Source: Aspidapion aeneum (taxonomy: Eukaryota > Arthropoda > Insecta > Coleoptera > Brentidae). Taken from it: a DNA stretch of 64,000 nucleotides. Shown in pieces: positions 24,676 to 33,439 of the stretch. The notes beneath the pieces were generated by a model that made no database searches, was not told the origin of the DNA, and saw only the letters and a list, made by a program, of their open reading frames with translations. Location of the stretch: positions 28,433,351 to 28,497,350 of the forward strand of contig OY755047.1 of assembly GCA_963576565.1 (NCBI GenBank), in the 5' to 3' direction. The position numbers and the translations under genes were made by a program. The first letter of the stretch is position 1; the number at the start of each line of letters is the position of its first letter.

Positions 24676-25929
24676 TACGTTATACACAGTGTTTCACGAA
24701 CATCGAAACAGAGGCCTTTTTGGGTATTTAGAGTGTGAATTTGGAGAAACGCTTGAACACGTCGATTTTGTTTGCGAGGGGGACACGTTTTGGCTTGAAA
24801 TTTTTGTAGCACGAACCCCCTTCGAGGGGTATACTTTACCCCTATATTTTGAATAGGGAAAGTGGGTCTAGTAATTTGAAGCTCTCTTGATTATCTTTAC
24901 AACCGTGTAAAAATTTTAAAAATCCATCGATTAGTTTTTGAGATATTTGCTTTCAAATTCTCAAATTTAACCTGGAATGATAAAATAAAAACTAAATCCG
25001 AAAAACAATAAAATTCTAATTAAAATTTTCCTATTCAAAATATAGGGCTGCCGTGCAAAGCAAAAACCTAGTAACTCGACTTACTCGAAAATGAGATTTT
25101 TATATCATTGAAATCGCCGTAAAAAACGGCGCCAGCCAGTTTTTCTAGAATGTGGCTATCTTGAAAAACAAGGAAGTCATGTAGTTAGTATGTAGTTAAA
25201 TAAACTATAGTTCGTATGTAGTTAAATAAACTTTAAACTCTATTTCCCAAAACACTAGTTTTTGACTTACTATGTCAAGTACTACTTCTTCCTTAACTTT
25301 GTTTACTAATCTTTGCTTCTCATATTATTCAAGCTGACTTAATTAAAAACACTTCTTCATATGGATGCATCTATTTTTGATTCTCAGTCATGTTTAACAA
25401 AATTTATTTTAACTAATTCTTTCAGGTGGACAAAAACAACTACCTTTGGGTAATATCCGATAGAATGTCAGACTTTTTGATAGCCCAATTGGACTACAAT
25501 GACATCAATTTCAACGTATTCTTCGCGCCAGTAGAAAATTTAATTAAGGGAACAGTTTGCGAAGTACAACCTGAATTGCAAAATCAATTTGGATATTCTC
25601 AGATACATCAAAGTTATTCACAAAGTTTTGGACAAATGGACTACGAAAAATATCCTCAGTCTCCAAACTTAGGTTATCCACAAGCTTTGGGTTTTGACCA
25701 AATTTCAAAAATTCCGCAGACGATAGAATTGGGATATAACTTAAAAACTGGAGGTTTTAATAGTTTGCCCCAAATCACATCAGCTATTCCAAATGAACCA
25801 AGGAACTATAAAGTGATAGATGACAATAGGAACATAGATCTTTACAAACAAATTCCAACAATACAAAAATATCCAAACCAACATAAGTATTTTAAGCAAA
25901 GGATAGACTATCCCGCACAATACTATTAG
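12504..25929 (+). CDS. yellow: Yellow protein (MRJP/yellow family), 8 exons
   Basis: Secreted yellow/major-royal-jelly family protein; canonical Yellow is needed for black melanin in insect cuticle. The exons are 12504-12625, 13996-14102, 20267-20386, 20695-20833, 21873-22066, 22959-23193, 24362-24509 and 25426-25929. Every intron is GT..AG and every junction keeps frame, giving 522 aa. Residues 1-19 are a hydrophobic signal peptide (MLVWTILVF...QAA). The MRJP domain runs to about residue 401 and holds the family signatures GIPATLNYV, DRLWVLDTG (about 126-134), NPCPYALNIFDL, DELGYGLIVYS, WGEEGIFGMSLSPI, YFSPLAS, DQNAVGCW and LWVISDRM. Residues 402-522 form a Gln/Tyr/Pro-rich low-complexity tail. 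From memory of Drosophila Yellow (541 aa), the resemblance is closest to yellow-y rather than to other paralogues, but no phylogeny was run. No in-frame stop or frameshift was found. Introns 1 and 2 carry most of the repeat insertions. The gene is probably functional. Confidence 0.93.
12690..13080 (+). mobile_element. RTE-like LINE 3' fragment in yellow intron 1
   Basis: Frame pieces match the C-terminal tail of RTE-type pol: STLLYGIETCRV near 12696, then IKERMGIEGSIA (12819-12851), MERRKI-type and TNRAQKKMASTKMD segments in shifted frames, and LTEDDSQDRR-like remains to about 13050. Dead; sense strand with yellow. Confidence 0.65.
13098..13245. mobile_element. small CAGTGGC/GCCACTG element with poly-G runs
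   Basis: CAGTGGCGTATATAG at about 13098 and GGGCCACTG ending near 13242. Two G runs of 9-10 bases lie inside, followed by GCGAGACCCC and GCCTGAGGGGCCC. Similar to elements near 33216 and 60782. Confidence 0.55.
13290..13720. mobile_element. imperfect foldback element in yellow intron 1
   Basis: CCAAGTATTTTCATGT on the left and ACATGAAAAATACTTGG on the right, with TTTTCGAGATA and its complement further in, give inverted arms of about 150 bp with many mismatches. Confidence 0.55.
13996..14102 (+). CDS. yellow: yellow exon 2
   Basis: Acceptor TGTCTTAG, donor G/GTAAG. It encodes LNAMLTGRYKPENALPVGIE and then IWQDKMFISVPRWKE, the classic Yellow start block. The junction codons are AG+G (Arg) on the left and G+GA (Gly) on the right. 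Confidence 0.93.
14103..14690. other. yellow intron 2, 5' part
   Basis: AT-rich, no repeat or coding signal recognised. Confidence 0.4.
14690..15240 (+). repeat. ~140-bp tandem repeat, 4 copies
   Basis: CTCTCTAGCGTTTCTGGAAG and TTACTTTTACATAACTTTAC mark units. The GTTTCTGG core falls at about 14801, 14939, 15081 and 15222. The fourth copy is decayed. It lies inside yellow intron 2. Confidence 0.9.
15530..16070 (+). repeat. two ~300-bp tandem copies
   Basis: CTCATAATAAA, CACTATTA, ACGCAAATATCA, ATGCAACCTGTCACAT and AATACACGG/AATACGTTT blocks occur in the same order at 15550-15760 and 15858-16060. Inside yellow intron 2. Confidence 0.75.
16151..16617 (-). mobile_element. mariner fragment, transposase C-terminal part
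   Basis: The minus-strand frame holds LLLHDEAPIHTAAIAKAAIH and DCGFTELDHPPYSPDLAPSD, the second and third catalytic blocks of DD34D mariner transposase (HD.AP and SPDLAPSDY). The element end TACGAGGGCTGTTTC is at 16151. The N-terminal half is missing; it is replaced at 16618 by LINE sequence in the same frame. Confidence 0.85.
16618..16740 (-). mobile_element. RTE LINE scrap fused to mariner
   Basis: The minus strand reads NVIYKLFMKILNNRL and then FDGYQSKEQAGFRKG, the same family as 5101-6600. It runs without a stop into the mariner frame. Confidence 0.8.
16780..16945 (+). mobile_element. I/Jockey reverse-transcriptase fragment
   Basis: The plus strand reads AGVPQGSVLGP, then LYTCDIPTPENCHTFAITTY (one frameshift) and DDT. 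These are the conserved GVPQGSVL(G/S)P and (Y/F).DD palm motifs of Jockey-clade pol. Confidence 0.8.
16975..17060 (+). repeat. 36-bp tandem duplication
   Basis: TTTAATCATATTTCAATAAA followed by AAGCATATCATAATAA is present twice in a row. Confidence 0.9.
17061..18286. other. yellow intron 2, middle
   Basis: No exon, repeat or RNA gene recognised. Confidence 0.4.
18287..18449. mobile_element. hAT-type MITE
   Basis: CAGGGCCGACA at 18287 and CCGGCCCTG ending at 18449 are inverted termini of hAT type. Inner GCGCCCCGGGC-like blocks are also inverted. Flanks GTTGCAAG and GTTACAAG look like an 8-bp target duplication with one mismatch. Confidence 0.75.
18869..20215 (+). mobile_element. I/Jockey LINE 3' part with RNase H region
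   Basis: The plus strand reads KIEGFKVPKIYGKPLALARQ and VKSLGVILDTKLNWNAHI, the thumb region of Jockey-clade pol. Frameshifted pieces follow: EIVDREIPLSALKVKQPSRV, VLQAL-type RNase H remnants, REVILLLGVLTGHYT and LRSLKWADVLTFIRRA. It ends near a (TAC)n tail at 20195-20215, 52 bp before yellow exon 3. Many frameshifts; dead. Confidence 0.8.
20267..20386 (+). CDS. yellow: yellow exon 3
   Basis: Acceptor ATTTTAG, donor G/GTAAG. It encodes IPATLNYVDLNSPVKDPPLI and then PYPDLESNELGNCNSGLST. It is separated from exon 2 by a 6.2-kb intron full of tandem repeats, mariner and LINE pieces. Confidence 0.93.
20695..20833 (+). CDS. yellow: yellow exon 4
   Basis: Acceptor TATGTTGTAG, donor AG/GTAGGG. It encodes YRIHADACDRLWVLDTGTFG and then IDTTTQNPCPYALNIFDL with a terminal KIR. 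Two conserved cysteines of the family are present. Confidence 0.93.
20883..21290. mobile_element. degraded inverted-repeat element in yellow intron 4
   Basis: GCGTGCGACAAGGTATAT with GGACAAATCGCC at the left; TTGGCGAATTGTCCCAT with ATACCTTATCCCTCGCACCT at the right. Confidence 0.55.
21300..21790. mobile_element. foldback element in yellow intron 4
   Basis: TTGACATTTGGTTTAGCCGT at 21392 is inverted as GGCCAAACCAAATGTCAA at 21711-21728. Arms are about 55 bp and spacer about 220 bp. Confidence 0.75.
21873..22066 (+). CDS. yellow: yellow exon 5
   Basis: Acceptor GTTCTAG, donor G/GTAATT. It encodes YEFRKEDTNDRTFIANTLVD, then DELGYGLIVYSYKENKSW and FFMPDPLK. A possible N-glycosylation site is NKS. 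Confidence 0.93.
22082..22590 (-). repeat. dispersed ~500-bp repeat, copy B
   Basis: Reverse orientation of the family at 11720-12340; it starts 16 bp after yellow exon 5. The (TG)n run at 22211-22230 is the internal CA repeat of the family. Confidence 0.85.
22660..22935. mobile_element. remnant related to the 4414-4745 MITE
   Basis: Shares TTTTTTAACATCTTA, AGGAGCGATTCCCAGAAAAT and AATCTAAATCGA, and ends GGATACACTGTAGAT. Contains a partial internal duplication. Confidence 0.6.
22959..23193 (+). CDS. yellow: yellow exon 6
   Basis: Acceptor AATTTCAG, donor AG/GTAAGA. It encodes DFNINGLNFQWGEEGIFGMS, then LYFSPLASNREFAVSTQIL and YYLDERGPNTHTTA. This is the best-conserved block with Drosophila Yellow. 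Confidence 0.94.
23260..24130 (-). mobile_element. RTE-like LINE C-terminal part in yellow intron 6
   Basis: The minus strand at 24040-23843 reads TKLDRISREHGLALNKKKTQ, then IDGFEFIEKFNYLGSL, the post-palm region of RTE pol. At 23500-23350: GLRWVGQTKDIIGHGM, SLAAQDREGWRTMIRA and ETRYHQ. The order and spacing fit one 5'-truncated, decayed element. Confidence 0.85.
24362..24509 (+). CDS. yellow: yellow exon 7
   Basis: Acceptor TGTTTTAG, donor AAG/GTAAAA (phase 0). It encodes VMNKDGVQFFNLIDQNAVGC and then a stretch ending GLIFPCDVK. Confidence 0.93.
24612..24675. repeat. (TA)n microsatellite in yellow intron 7
   Basis: About 31 TA units. Confidence 0.95.
24682..25050. mobile_element. arm of a TACAGGGTGT-type foldback element
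   Basis: Landmarks GAAACAGAGGCCTTTTTGGG, CACGTCGATTTTGTTTGCGA, TTGTAGCACGAACCCCCTTC and GGGAAAGTGGGTCTAG recur, in complement, in the fuller copy at 53840-54360 and in part at 39360-39490. Confidence 0.75.
25426..25929 (+). CDS. yellow: yellow exon 8 (C-terminus, stop TAG)
   Basis: The acceptor TTCTTTCAG is in frame with exon 7. It starts VDKNNYLWVISDRMSDFLIA, and the MRJP domain closes at about TVCE. A tail of about 121 aa follows, rich in Q, Y, P and S with loose YSQ/YPQ-type repeats. The stop is at 25927-25929. This exon is the source of the decayed copies downstream. Confidence 0.92.
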   Translation: MDKNNYLWVISDRMSDFLIAQLDYNDINFNVFFAPVENLIKGTVCEVQPELQNQFGYSQIHQSYSQSFGQMDYEKYPQSPNLGYPQALGFDQISKIPQTIELGYNLKTGGFNSLPQITSAIPNEPRNYKVIDDNRNIDLYKQIPTIQKYPNQHKYFKQRIDYPAQYY

Positions 25930-25988
25930 ATAAGTTTACAAAATATATATTTATATGTAGAACTAGACGTTAAAACAGTATTAATTGT

Positions 25989-25994
25989 AATAAA
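25989..25994 (+). terminator. yellow polyadenylation signal
   Basis: AATAAA lies 60 bases after the stop codon. The same AATAA-rich stretch recurs at the end of each decayed exon-8 copy. Confidence 0.6.
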
Positions 25995-26039
25995 AAATGT
26001 CATTTTTTTATTTTTGATTAGTTATTAATATACACTTCA

Positions 26040-27620
26040 TTCTGTTGGTGTCTAGTGACATTACTAAACTACAACGAATTCAACGTATGTTTCGCACCAG
26101 TGGATAATTTAATAAAAGACAGGTTGTAAAATTCAAACCTCATGAGAAAATCAAATGGGATATTCTCAGACCACTCAAAGTTATTCACAAGGTTTTGGTC
26201 AGTTTGAATACGAAAAATATCCGCAATCTTCAAATTTAGGTTATCCACCAGCTTTATACCTCAAAAACTGGAGGTTTTAATAGTTTCAAATGAACCAAGG
26301 AATATAGGAATAAAGTGGTAGATGACAATAGGAACATAGATATCTATCTAGATATAGAACATAGATAAACAAATGCCAACAATTCAAAAATATCCAAACC
26401 AAGAGAGTTATTTTAAGCAAAGGATACTATTACTACTGTATATTTTTTGTACTTTTTAGAAATGGAAATAAATTTATTGTCTATTAGATAAGTTTTAAAA
26501 ATATATATTTCTATGTAGAACTAGACGTTAGAACAGCATTAATTATAATAAAAAAATTGCTCTATACTTCTTTCTTTTGGTGTCTAGTGACACTACTAAA
26601 CTAAAACGACAATGAATTCAACGTATATTTCGCACCATTCAGTGGATAATTGAATAAAAGACACAATTTGTGAAATTCAGGCCTCTTTAGAAAATTAATT
26701 GGGATATTCTGAGACTCCACAAAGTTATTCACACTCTTTGGCCAGTTTGAATACGAAAAATTTAGGTTATCCACAAGCTTTAGGTTTTGATCAAATTTTA
26801 AAATGAAAAATTCCGCAAACCATAGAATTAGGATATAACTTAAAAATTGGCGGATTTAAGACTTTGGCTCAAATCACATTAGCGATTCCAAATGAATCAA
26901 GGAATTATAAAGTAATAGATGTAATTAGAAACATAGATATTTACCAACGGATTTCAACAATTCAAAAATATCTGAACCATCAAACTTTTTTTCACAAAGG
27001 ATTGAATATCTCGCTTAATATTATTATTAGATAAATTTTAAAAATGATTAGGATGTAGAACTAGAGGGTAGAATAGTAGAAATTGTAATAAAAATTAGAA
27101 TTTTTGTTTAATTATTTTTAAATACCTAATTACGTTTGGTTTACGTTAAGTTCAAGGTCTTGGCTAGTTAAAATATATCTGGAATCTCCAAATTTAACCC
27201 ACAAGTTCTGGGTTTTGACCAAATTTCAAAGTTAAAAATTTTGTAAAGTAAATAATGGGGACATTAAATTTGTTTGTTGTTTTAATAGTTTTCTTCAAAT
27301 CACATCAGTGATTCTAAATTAATCAAAAAATAATACAGTGATAGATGACATGACTGTGTAGAAAAAGTGTAAATTAACGAAATAGAATAAAACACAAATG
27401 ATGTATTACATTACAGGAGTCGAGTACCCCATTTCTCTGTAAGCTTTTTAGCTCAACTTCTGTCTTATTTTCTTTAAAACATGTCCAATATAAAACTTGA
27501 AACAATAAAAGTGGTAAGAGTGGTTGGTAGCGAATTAGATGATTTCGTTCGTTATCAGATTTATTTTAAGCAAAGACCAAAGTATTCTAAAGAATATCAT
27601 TTCAACAATTTTGATTAAAG
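26040..27620 (+). pseudogene. three decayed tandem copies of yellow exon 8 and 3' UTR
   Basis: Copy 1 spans about 26040-26570, copy 2 about 26577-27120 and copy 3 about 27155-27620. Each begins near the codons for DYNDINFN and repeats recognisable blocks: AACGTAT.TTTCGCACC, AAAGTTATTCACA, GAATACGAAAAAT, AATTTAGGTTATCCAC, TTATTTTAAGCAAAG. Copies 1 and 2 also carry the 3' UTR block TATGTAGAACTAGACG (diverged in copy 2) and AATAAAAA. All three have stops, deletions and frameshifts. No MRJP-domain exons accompany them, so they are partial tandem duplications of the gene end rather than retrocopies. Copy 3 is the most degraded and seems to carry extra sequence at about 27350-27540. Confidence 0.85.
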
Positions 27621-27832
27621 GTAAAATTCAAGCTTAAAATAGTAGTAGCTTTTATAAACTTGTTATTATTTTTTTGTTTAATTATTTTATTTCGTTTCTA
27701 GTCAGATTTTTTACTACCTTATTTATCATGCAACTTAAAAACAGCTACATTTATTGTAAGCTCGGTAGTAACAGTGATATGCTGTATTACAATTAAATCC
27801 CTAATTTTGTTATGGAATTTATCTTGACTTAC

Positions 27833-27940
27833 CCTATACAGTTGAGCAGTAAATTTATGATTTCCCAAAGCAAACTCTTCAATTGCTGACTCACTGGAGA
27901 CATAGGCTATGAAAGCAGCTAACACTAGTACGACGTTCAT
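27833..27940 (-). CDS. orphan first exon, serpin-like (partial)
   Basis: The ATG at 27940 opens a 36-residue exon: a signal peptide (MNVVLVLAAFIAYVSS), then AIEEFALGNHKFTAQLYR, followed directly by a perfect GTAAGT donor. Secreted insect serpins (serine protease inhibitors) start this way, with a leader and then an EFA..N.KFT..LY segment in helix A. No further serpin exon is visible on the minus strand in the 27.8 kb below, where yellow lies on the other strand. Reading on without splicing gives 37 unrelated residues and a stop. It may be the first exon of a gene with a very long intron, or an orphaned fragment. The similarity is short and from memory. Confidence 0.4.
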
Positions 27941-28029
27941 TTTGCTTCTTTTTCAAATCTAAAACCAAAATCAACATTAGGAACATGTATATTACTATTA
28001 TCAGTCATAATTTTATTCATCGAAAATTT

Positions 28030-28072
28030 AACACACAATTAGGGTGTGACTAATCTCACAAAGTTAAAAGAC
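28030..28072. repeat. left copy of an ~85-bp direct repeat (3' part)
   Basis: ATGTATATTACTATTATCAG (27985) to GTGTGACTAATCTCACAAAG and TTAAAA (28072) is matched by 29251-29329 in the same orientation. It lies just upstream of the serpin-like exon. Confidence 0.75.
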
Positions 28073-28193
28073 CACAATCTGGTTCTGATTTGACATTTAT
28101 TATTATCATTATTTTATCAGAACCAGATTTTAAACTTTTCCTTAATTTAAATTTTAAGAATAATATTTAGATTCTTGTGGTTTTTACATAATA

Positions 28194-29112
28194 CATGGAT
28201 GATTCTACAAAAATGGTGCTGTGGAGTGGAAATGCATATTTTTCAAACACAGACTGCAAATGAAGCATAGTTTTAGTTATAAGATTTAAAACGAAATGTT
28301 TTCTTTATGGAGCATTTGAGTTTAATGTATAAAAAAAATTGCAAGTTTATAATTTTTTTTATTACTAAGCAAATACCTCATTCCTCTGGTGTAGTACCAA
28401 ACCAAATATTAAAAACTCAGATTGAAAAAAATATCCTAATAAATAATATTTTACCAAGTCTTAACTATTTATCAAAAAATTGATAAAACTTAAGTTTGCA
28501 TTCATATTTTTGAAAATCCGAATTTACATCTCCGGAAAATTTTACAATTTTAAACGTGCTCCATTTTTAATAACACAATATTTGTGAATACCACTGGTTA
28601 ATTTCTAGAGAAAGAGATGGCCCTGGATATCTAATTTACTTGTGAGGGTGACAAGTTGTGACAGATACTGTCAACTTTAGTTTGGTTTAAGTTATAGATC
28701 TTTTTATTTTCGGCAGAAAATTAGTTTTTTTCTGAGAAATCAAAAAGGAAGGCTTCAATTATCATTCCTCTGGTAAGTAAATATTCGACTGATATCAATA
28801 GTATAATTTTTTTGTTGATTGTTTTAAAATTATAAGTATAGGAACTTTGTTTATGTAAAACTTAAGTTAAGTAGTCTAAATAGATTTTGATTTAAATTGG
28901 AAAAACATTAAAAAACTCATTCCTCTGGTACTCATCCCTCTGGAATTTTTATGCAAAAATTCCTAAAATTCGGGAAAATAAATGTTTCTTAGCTTACACC
29001 TAATTAGTTACATAAATTAAAAAAAACAAAATTATTTACTGTGCTGTACTGTTATTTAAAGGCAATGACCAAAAATGATATCCATATAGCCCACTTTTGG
29101 TAGAATCATCCA
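28194..29112. mobile_element. ~920-bp element with TGGATGATTCTAC ends
   Basis: ATGGATGATTCTACAAAAAT at 28195 is inverted as TTTTGGTAGAATCATCCAC ending at 29112. The interior repeats ATTCCTCTGG at about 28381, 28764 and 28920, with no coding sequence. Confidence 0.75.
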
Positions 29113-29251
29113 CATATTATATTTATTGCTAGTTTTGAAATTTAAATTTTTTAAAAAATTAAATTGTTTAAATCTGTAATTAGGATGTTTTGTTTGTCAA
29201 TGATTTTTGTAAAAAATGTGGAAAATAAAGCTTAGTTGAATTGAATTGAAT
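29113..29251 (+). mobile_element. LINE 3' end with (TTGAA)n tail
   Basis: AT-rich UTR-like sequence ends GTGGAAAATAAAGCTTAG and then TTGAATTGAATTGAAT. It is followed at once by the second copy of the 85-bp direct repeat. Confidence 0.55.
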
Positions 29252-29639
29252 GTATATTACTACTATCAGTTTCCGATCGAAAATTTAACAGTTACAATTA
29301 GCGTGTGACTAATCTTACAAAATTAAAATTTGGGTGGTTCGTAGGGTGGTTTTCGCACGCTGTTCTCGAATATCTTGCGAACATTGAGCTTACGCGTATT
29401 CTAGAGCAGGTAGGCACTTCTTTCAGAGTTCGGTAGAAAACTTCAAAGGGGTTGTTTCCAAACACGTGGCGAGCTCAATATGTGTACTACTGTTTGGTAT
29501 AATAGTTTATAGATTTTAATGTGAACAGCCCGCGAACTCTTGTACCCACCTTCAGGAGTAGGAACACACGAATATTATTTATTCGTGTGGTAAGACTTTG
29601 TTCACAACACTCCTTAATGTAATTTATATAAGCTTTTCA

Positions 29640-30720
29640 CGAAAATATTAACAGATAGACTAAGAACAAATTTCGAGGGATATTAATCAAACGAACAAGC
29701 TGACTTCAGAAAAGGTTTCAGTACAGTTGACCACCTATTAACCATGAAAATCCTAATAGAACGAGGCAACTAACTATATATTTATTGCGTTTATAGACTT
29801 TGAAAAAACTTTCGATAGAATTGAGTACTGGACAGTAAAAGCATCTTTAATTAATAGCCGAATAGATCACAGATACACAGACTTAATAGCCAATATATAT
29901 GGTGAAGCAACTACATCAATCAAAATCCACGAAGGAACCAAGCCATAAGAAGAGGTGTCAGACAGGCTGACATAATATCCCCTAAACTATTTAATCAGGC
30001 CCTAAAAGATGTTTTTAAAAACTTAAATTGGGAAGAAATGGGCATCAAAGTAAGCGGACAATACTTGAACCACCTACGATATGCTAACGATATCGCCTCA
30101 ATAACAGATAAGAAAGAAGAACTAGTAAAAATTATGGAAGAACTGGATGCAGCACCGGAAAATGAGTATGAACTACACTAAAACTAAAATCATAACAAAC
30201 ACAGATAAAAATATTACGATCAGAATAAACCAAGAAATAATAGAACAATTATTTTTATTTTTTTTTGGGACAAATTATTTAAAAAAAAAGAAAACCAAAC
30301 AGCTGAAATCAAGAGACGAGCAAGATTGGCCTGGGCAGCATTCGGTAAATTAAGCTACATATTAAAAAATATCCTCAGTACCTCAAAGCGTGTATAACCA
30401 ATGGACACTTACGCCTAATGATCAATGGCAAGACAAATGTTACATGTAAATGGATAAGAAATAAAACAAAAGTAAGAGATGTCAGAGGAGAAGTGGCAAA
30501 ATTAAAATGGAAATTTGCCGGTCTAATATCAGACAGAAAGACGATCGATGGAACAAGTATTGTAACCTGAAGACCTTGGGAAAATAAAAGAAGTAGGGGA
30601 AGACCCCAAATGAGATGGGCGAACGATTTGAAGAAACATGCGGGAACTAGATGGATGAACACGGCGACAGACAGAGAAGATTGAGGGAGGAGCCCTATGT
30701 CTAAAGATGGGGATCGAAGA
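29640..30720 (+). mobile_element. RTE-type LINE, 5'-truncated
   Basis: Plus-strand pieces: KILTDRL, EQADFRKGFSTVDHLLTMKI, FIDFEK.FDRIE-like, SLINSRIDHRYTDLIANIYG, IKIHEGTKP, LNHLRYAND-like, then a C-terminal tail RGRPQMRWANDLKKHAGTRW to about 30690. Stops and frameshifts throughout. Same family as 5101-6600 and 35120-35820. Confidence 0.85.
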
Positions 30721-31339
30721 AGACCAGTTCTTTATTTAAGAATGTAAACGATTAAGAATTACTAATTGATAATCATAATAATATTTTTTTTAAAAATAAT
30801 GTATGTACTTTCCTAATATTGTAAAAACTAAAACTACAAAACACGACAAACTTGTACCTGTAATGTCCAAAAAACAAATAAATTCACTAACTAAGCCAAT
30901 GCCAAAGAGATACACACATGAAATACTGTTTATCAACACATTTCTTGCCAGTCCACGTAATGATTCTCTTTAAAAGTTGTTTAAAAATAAATGGTTTTTG
31001 TTAAATAAGTTATTAGTTTGTGATAATAATAAAACTGGTTTCTAAAACAAAGCATAAGACATAAGCGTGCGCAAAGAGGAGTGTTATTTATTGATTATTG
31101 ATTGTTATTAACAATAATGTCATTTCAAATCGCATTTTGATATTTTTATTCTTAAAACTTTTGCGCGTGTTGTAAATATCTAAGAAATTAAAACCCACAT
31201 TTTGAATATTTTTTAATTTTAAAGGCATATTTTATTTATTTATTAATTATTATTAATAAACTTTTTTTGCAGATATTTTTCTGAAAGATTTATTAAAATC
31301 TGTTTAATCATTTCGGCGATTTGCGCTGGCCCTGGGCTC
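30721..31339. other. intergenic, no gene
   Basis: AT-rich; nothing supported. Confidence 0.4.
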
Positions 31340-32345
31340 TTCACCTTTTGGGAGCAGGAGTAATTTTTTTCCAGCTTTGAGTTTTTATAGTGCATAGTTT
31401 CTTAAAGTATTCTCCACGAAAATTATTGTACTTTTGCATGCGCTCAAGTGTCAAAGCTCCATTCTTGATTTTTAGACAGAAATCATTGGGACTTAGGTAG
31501 GGTCTGTATGGAGGATGGTCCAACAATTCGACGTTTTGGTGCGTTAAAAATTTAATGGTTTTTTGAGCTTTGTGCGAACTTGCACTGTCTTGGTGAAGGA
31601 TGATTCTTCGTTCGGGGTTCTTTTTTCGAAGCTCAGCGATGACTTTCGCCAAAGGTACCCAGCGGCGGTAACAGTCCTTTGACATTCCAAAGGAATTGTT
31701 GCTACATGACCTGGTTTTGAGACAAATGTCGCGACCATCGTTTTGGAAACACTTCGAGAACGGATGACTTTTGTTGACTTTTCTTCATCTTCACTGAAAC
31801 AGACGACTGACGTTGATTTTCGGGTTCATATAAGTAAATCCACGATTCATCGCCACTTAGAATGTTGTACACGTTTTCCGAGTTTTCTGCCTCATAGCGG
31901 TCTAAAGTTTTGTGATACCAATTGACCCTAGCTTCTTTCTGTCCTTCGTTTAACTGATGCGGTATCCAGCGGGAAATAAATTTTCTTACTACTCTTCATG
32001 CAATTTCTTTTTTGAATTGAGTTCTTTGAAACTCTTAATGAAACTTCAAACTCGCAATATGTCACATGTCGATTTTCCGTGATGAGCATGCGCACAGCAT
32101 CGAAGGTTTTCTGGGTGACAGCCGTTTACCGAAAACAGAAATCAACTCGGCAAGCCATTCTTGTTGAGATTAATTCCATTTTTCGACTGATTTATTAACT
32201 TAAAATATTCACTGTAGCTATAAAAATATATGTATCACACTGACGTTTTGAATTTAGGTTAGGTAAAGATAGAGGTTAAGTTTTATAACGACATGCGACC
32301 AGTGTCGCCCTCTATGTTCCCATATGCAAAATATAAAAGACAGTC
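31340..32345 (-). mobile_element. mariner element, decayed
   Basis: From high to low coordinates the minus strand reads LNEGQKEARVNWYHKTLDRY, SGDESWIYLYEPEN (first catalytic Asp), SSVLEVFPKR, then in another frame PERRIILHQDSASSHKAQKT (second Asp) and LDHPPYRPYLSPNDF (third Asp). These are the DD34D mariner blocks. At least two frameshifts and a stop separate them. AAAGACAGTCCTCGTAATAG near 32335 may be part of the 5' terminal repeat. Confidence 0.85.
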
Positions 32346-33213
32346 CTCGTAATAGTTTACAAAGTTTAGCCCCGAGTTGTACACACTACTTTTTTAAAGA
32401 ACTGACAGGATGGGAAAACGTTTATAGTAAGTGGTGCAAATTCACACAATAATTGTGTCAGGCTGTATATTGACAGTTTTGCACTGGAATATGACAGCTA
32501 ATCTTTCAACATAAGGATTTTGTATACTATACAAACCGAAATAAATACTCTTGCCTTTAATTATAGATAAATAAACAACTTACTATTAAATTTCACTTTC
32601 AACTGTCAGCCTGCAATGTAAATCTCTCAAAATACTGCAATAGTAGTGTCACTGCATGACTGTATTACAATAAGTCCCTAATATTTACATACTTTGCCCT
32701 ACTTTAACTTCGTTAGCAAAGTTAACATTAGTGATTTTAATAATTTTCCTGATGCGTACGCCACTGAAAACAGTGACTTCACTTTGTAGACCAATTGTCT
32801 ATAGTTTATCTCCCTCTAATTACTATTAACGAGTTTAACTAAATGTGCAAGAAGGAGAGGTCTATGAAATGTTTACCAAAACTTCAGTACAATATAACGC
32901 ATCGTTGGAAAAACCCAGATTTAGTCACTGTTTTTCTTTTCGCTGCGGTAGTTGCAGGTTGAAGGTCATGGGTACTTCCTATTGTTAATTTATTTAGTAT
33001 AATAAGCTTGAAAAAATAAACATTGTAAAGATAATTCACAAAATGTGAAACCACACACCTATTACACAGGATTTCTAAAGTAGAATCTTCAAAATTAACC
33101 CGCAGCTCTGCATACTCCCGCGTTAATTCTGACCGAATGTGTTTAAGGGGCTAATATACAGTGAAATGCCCTTGTTTTTCACCGTTGCCACTGTTACGTG
33201 ATATCAGCTTCGC
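32346..33213. other. intergenic, no gene
   Basis: Unique-looking sequence with no frame, RNA gene or hairpin recognised. Confidence 0.4.
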
Positions 33214-33360
33214 GCAGTGGCGGATCCAGGATTTCCGGGGGAAGGGGCCAAAGAGGCAGCAAACATCAAAATATTTTTTATAAGCGGTTTTTGATAGATC
33301 TGAGGTGTGAAATTAGCTATCTAAAAGAGATTTATGGCGCCGCAGGCGAAATTTTTTTAA
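33214..33360. mobile_element. CAGTGGCGGATCCAGG element end
   Basis: GCAGTGGCGGATCCAGG and a G-rich run, then GCGCCGCAGGCGAAATTTTT. Same family as 60779-61050; the right end is not clear. Confidence 0.5.
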
Positions 33361-33439
33361 AAATTAAGAATTTGTGAAAACTTTTAAATTAGTGATGCTG
33401 CTAAACTAAACAATAAGTTGTGGAAGGGATCATCGCATT

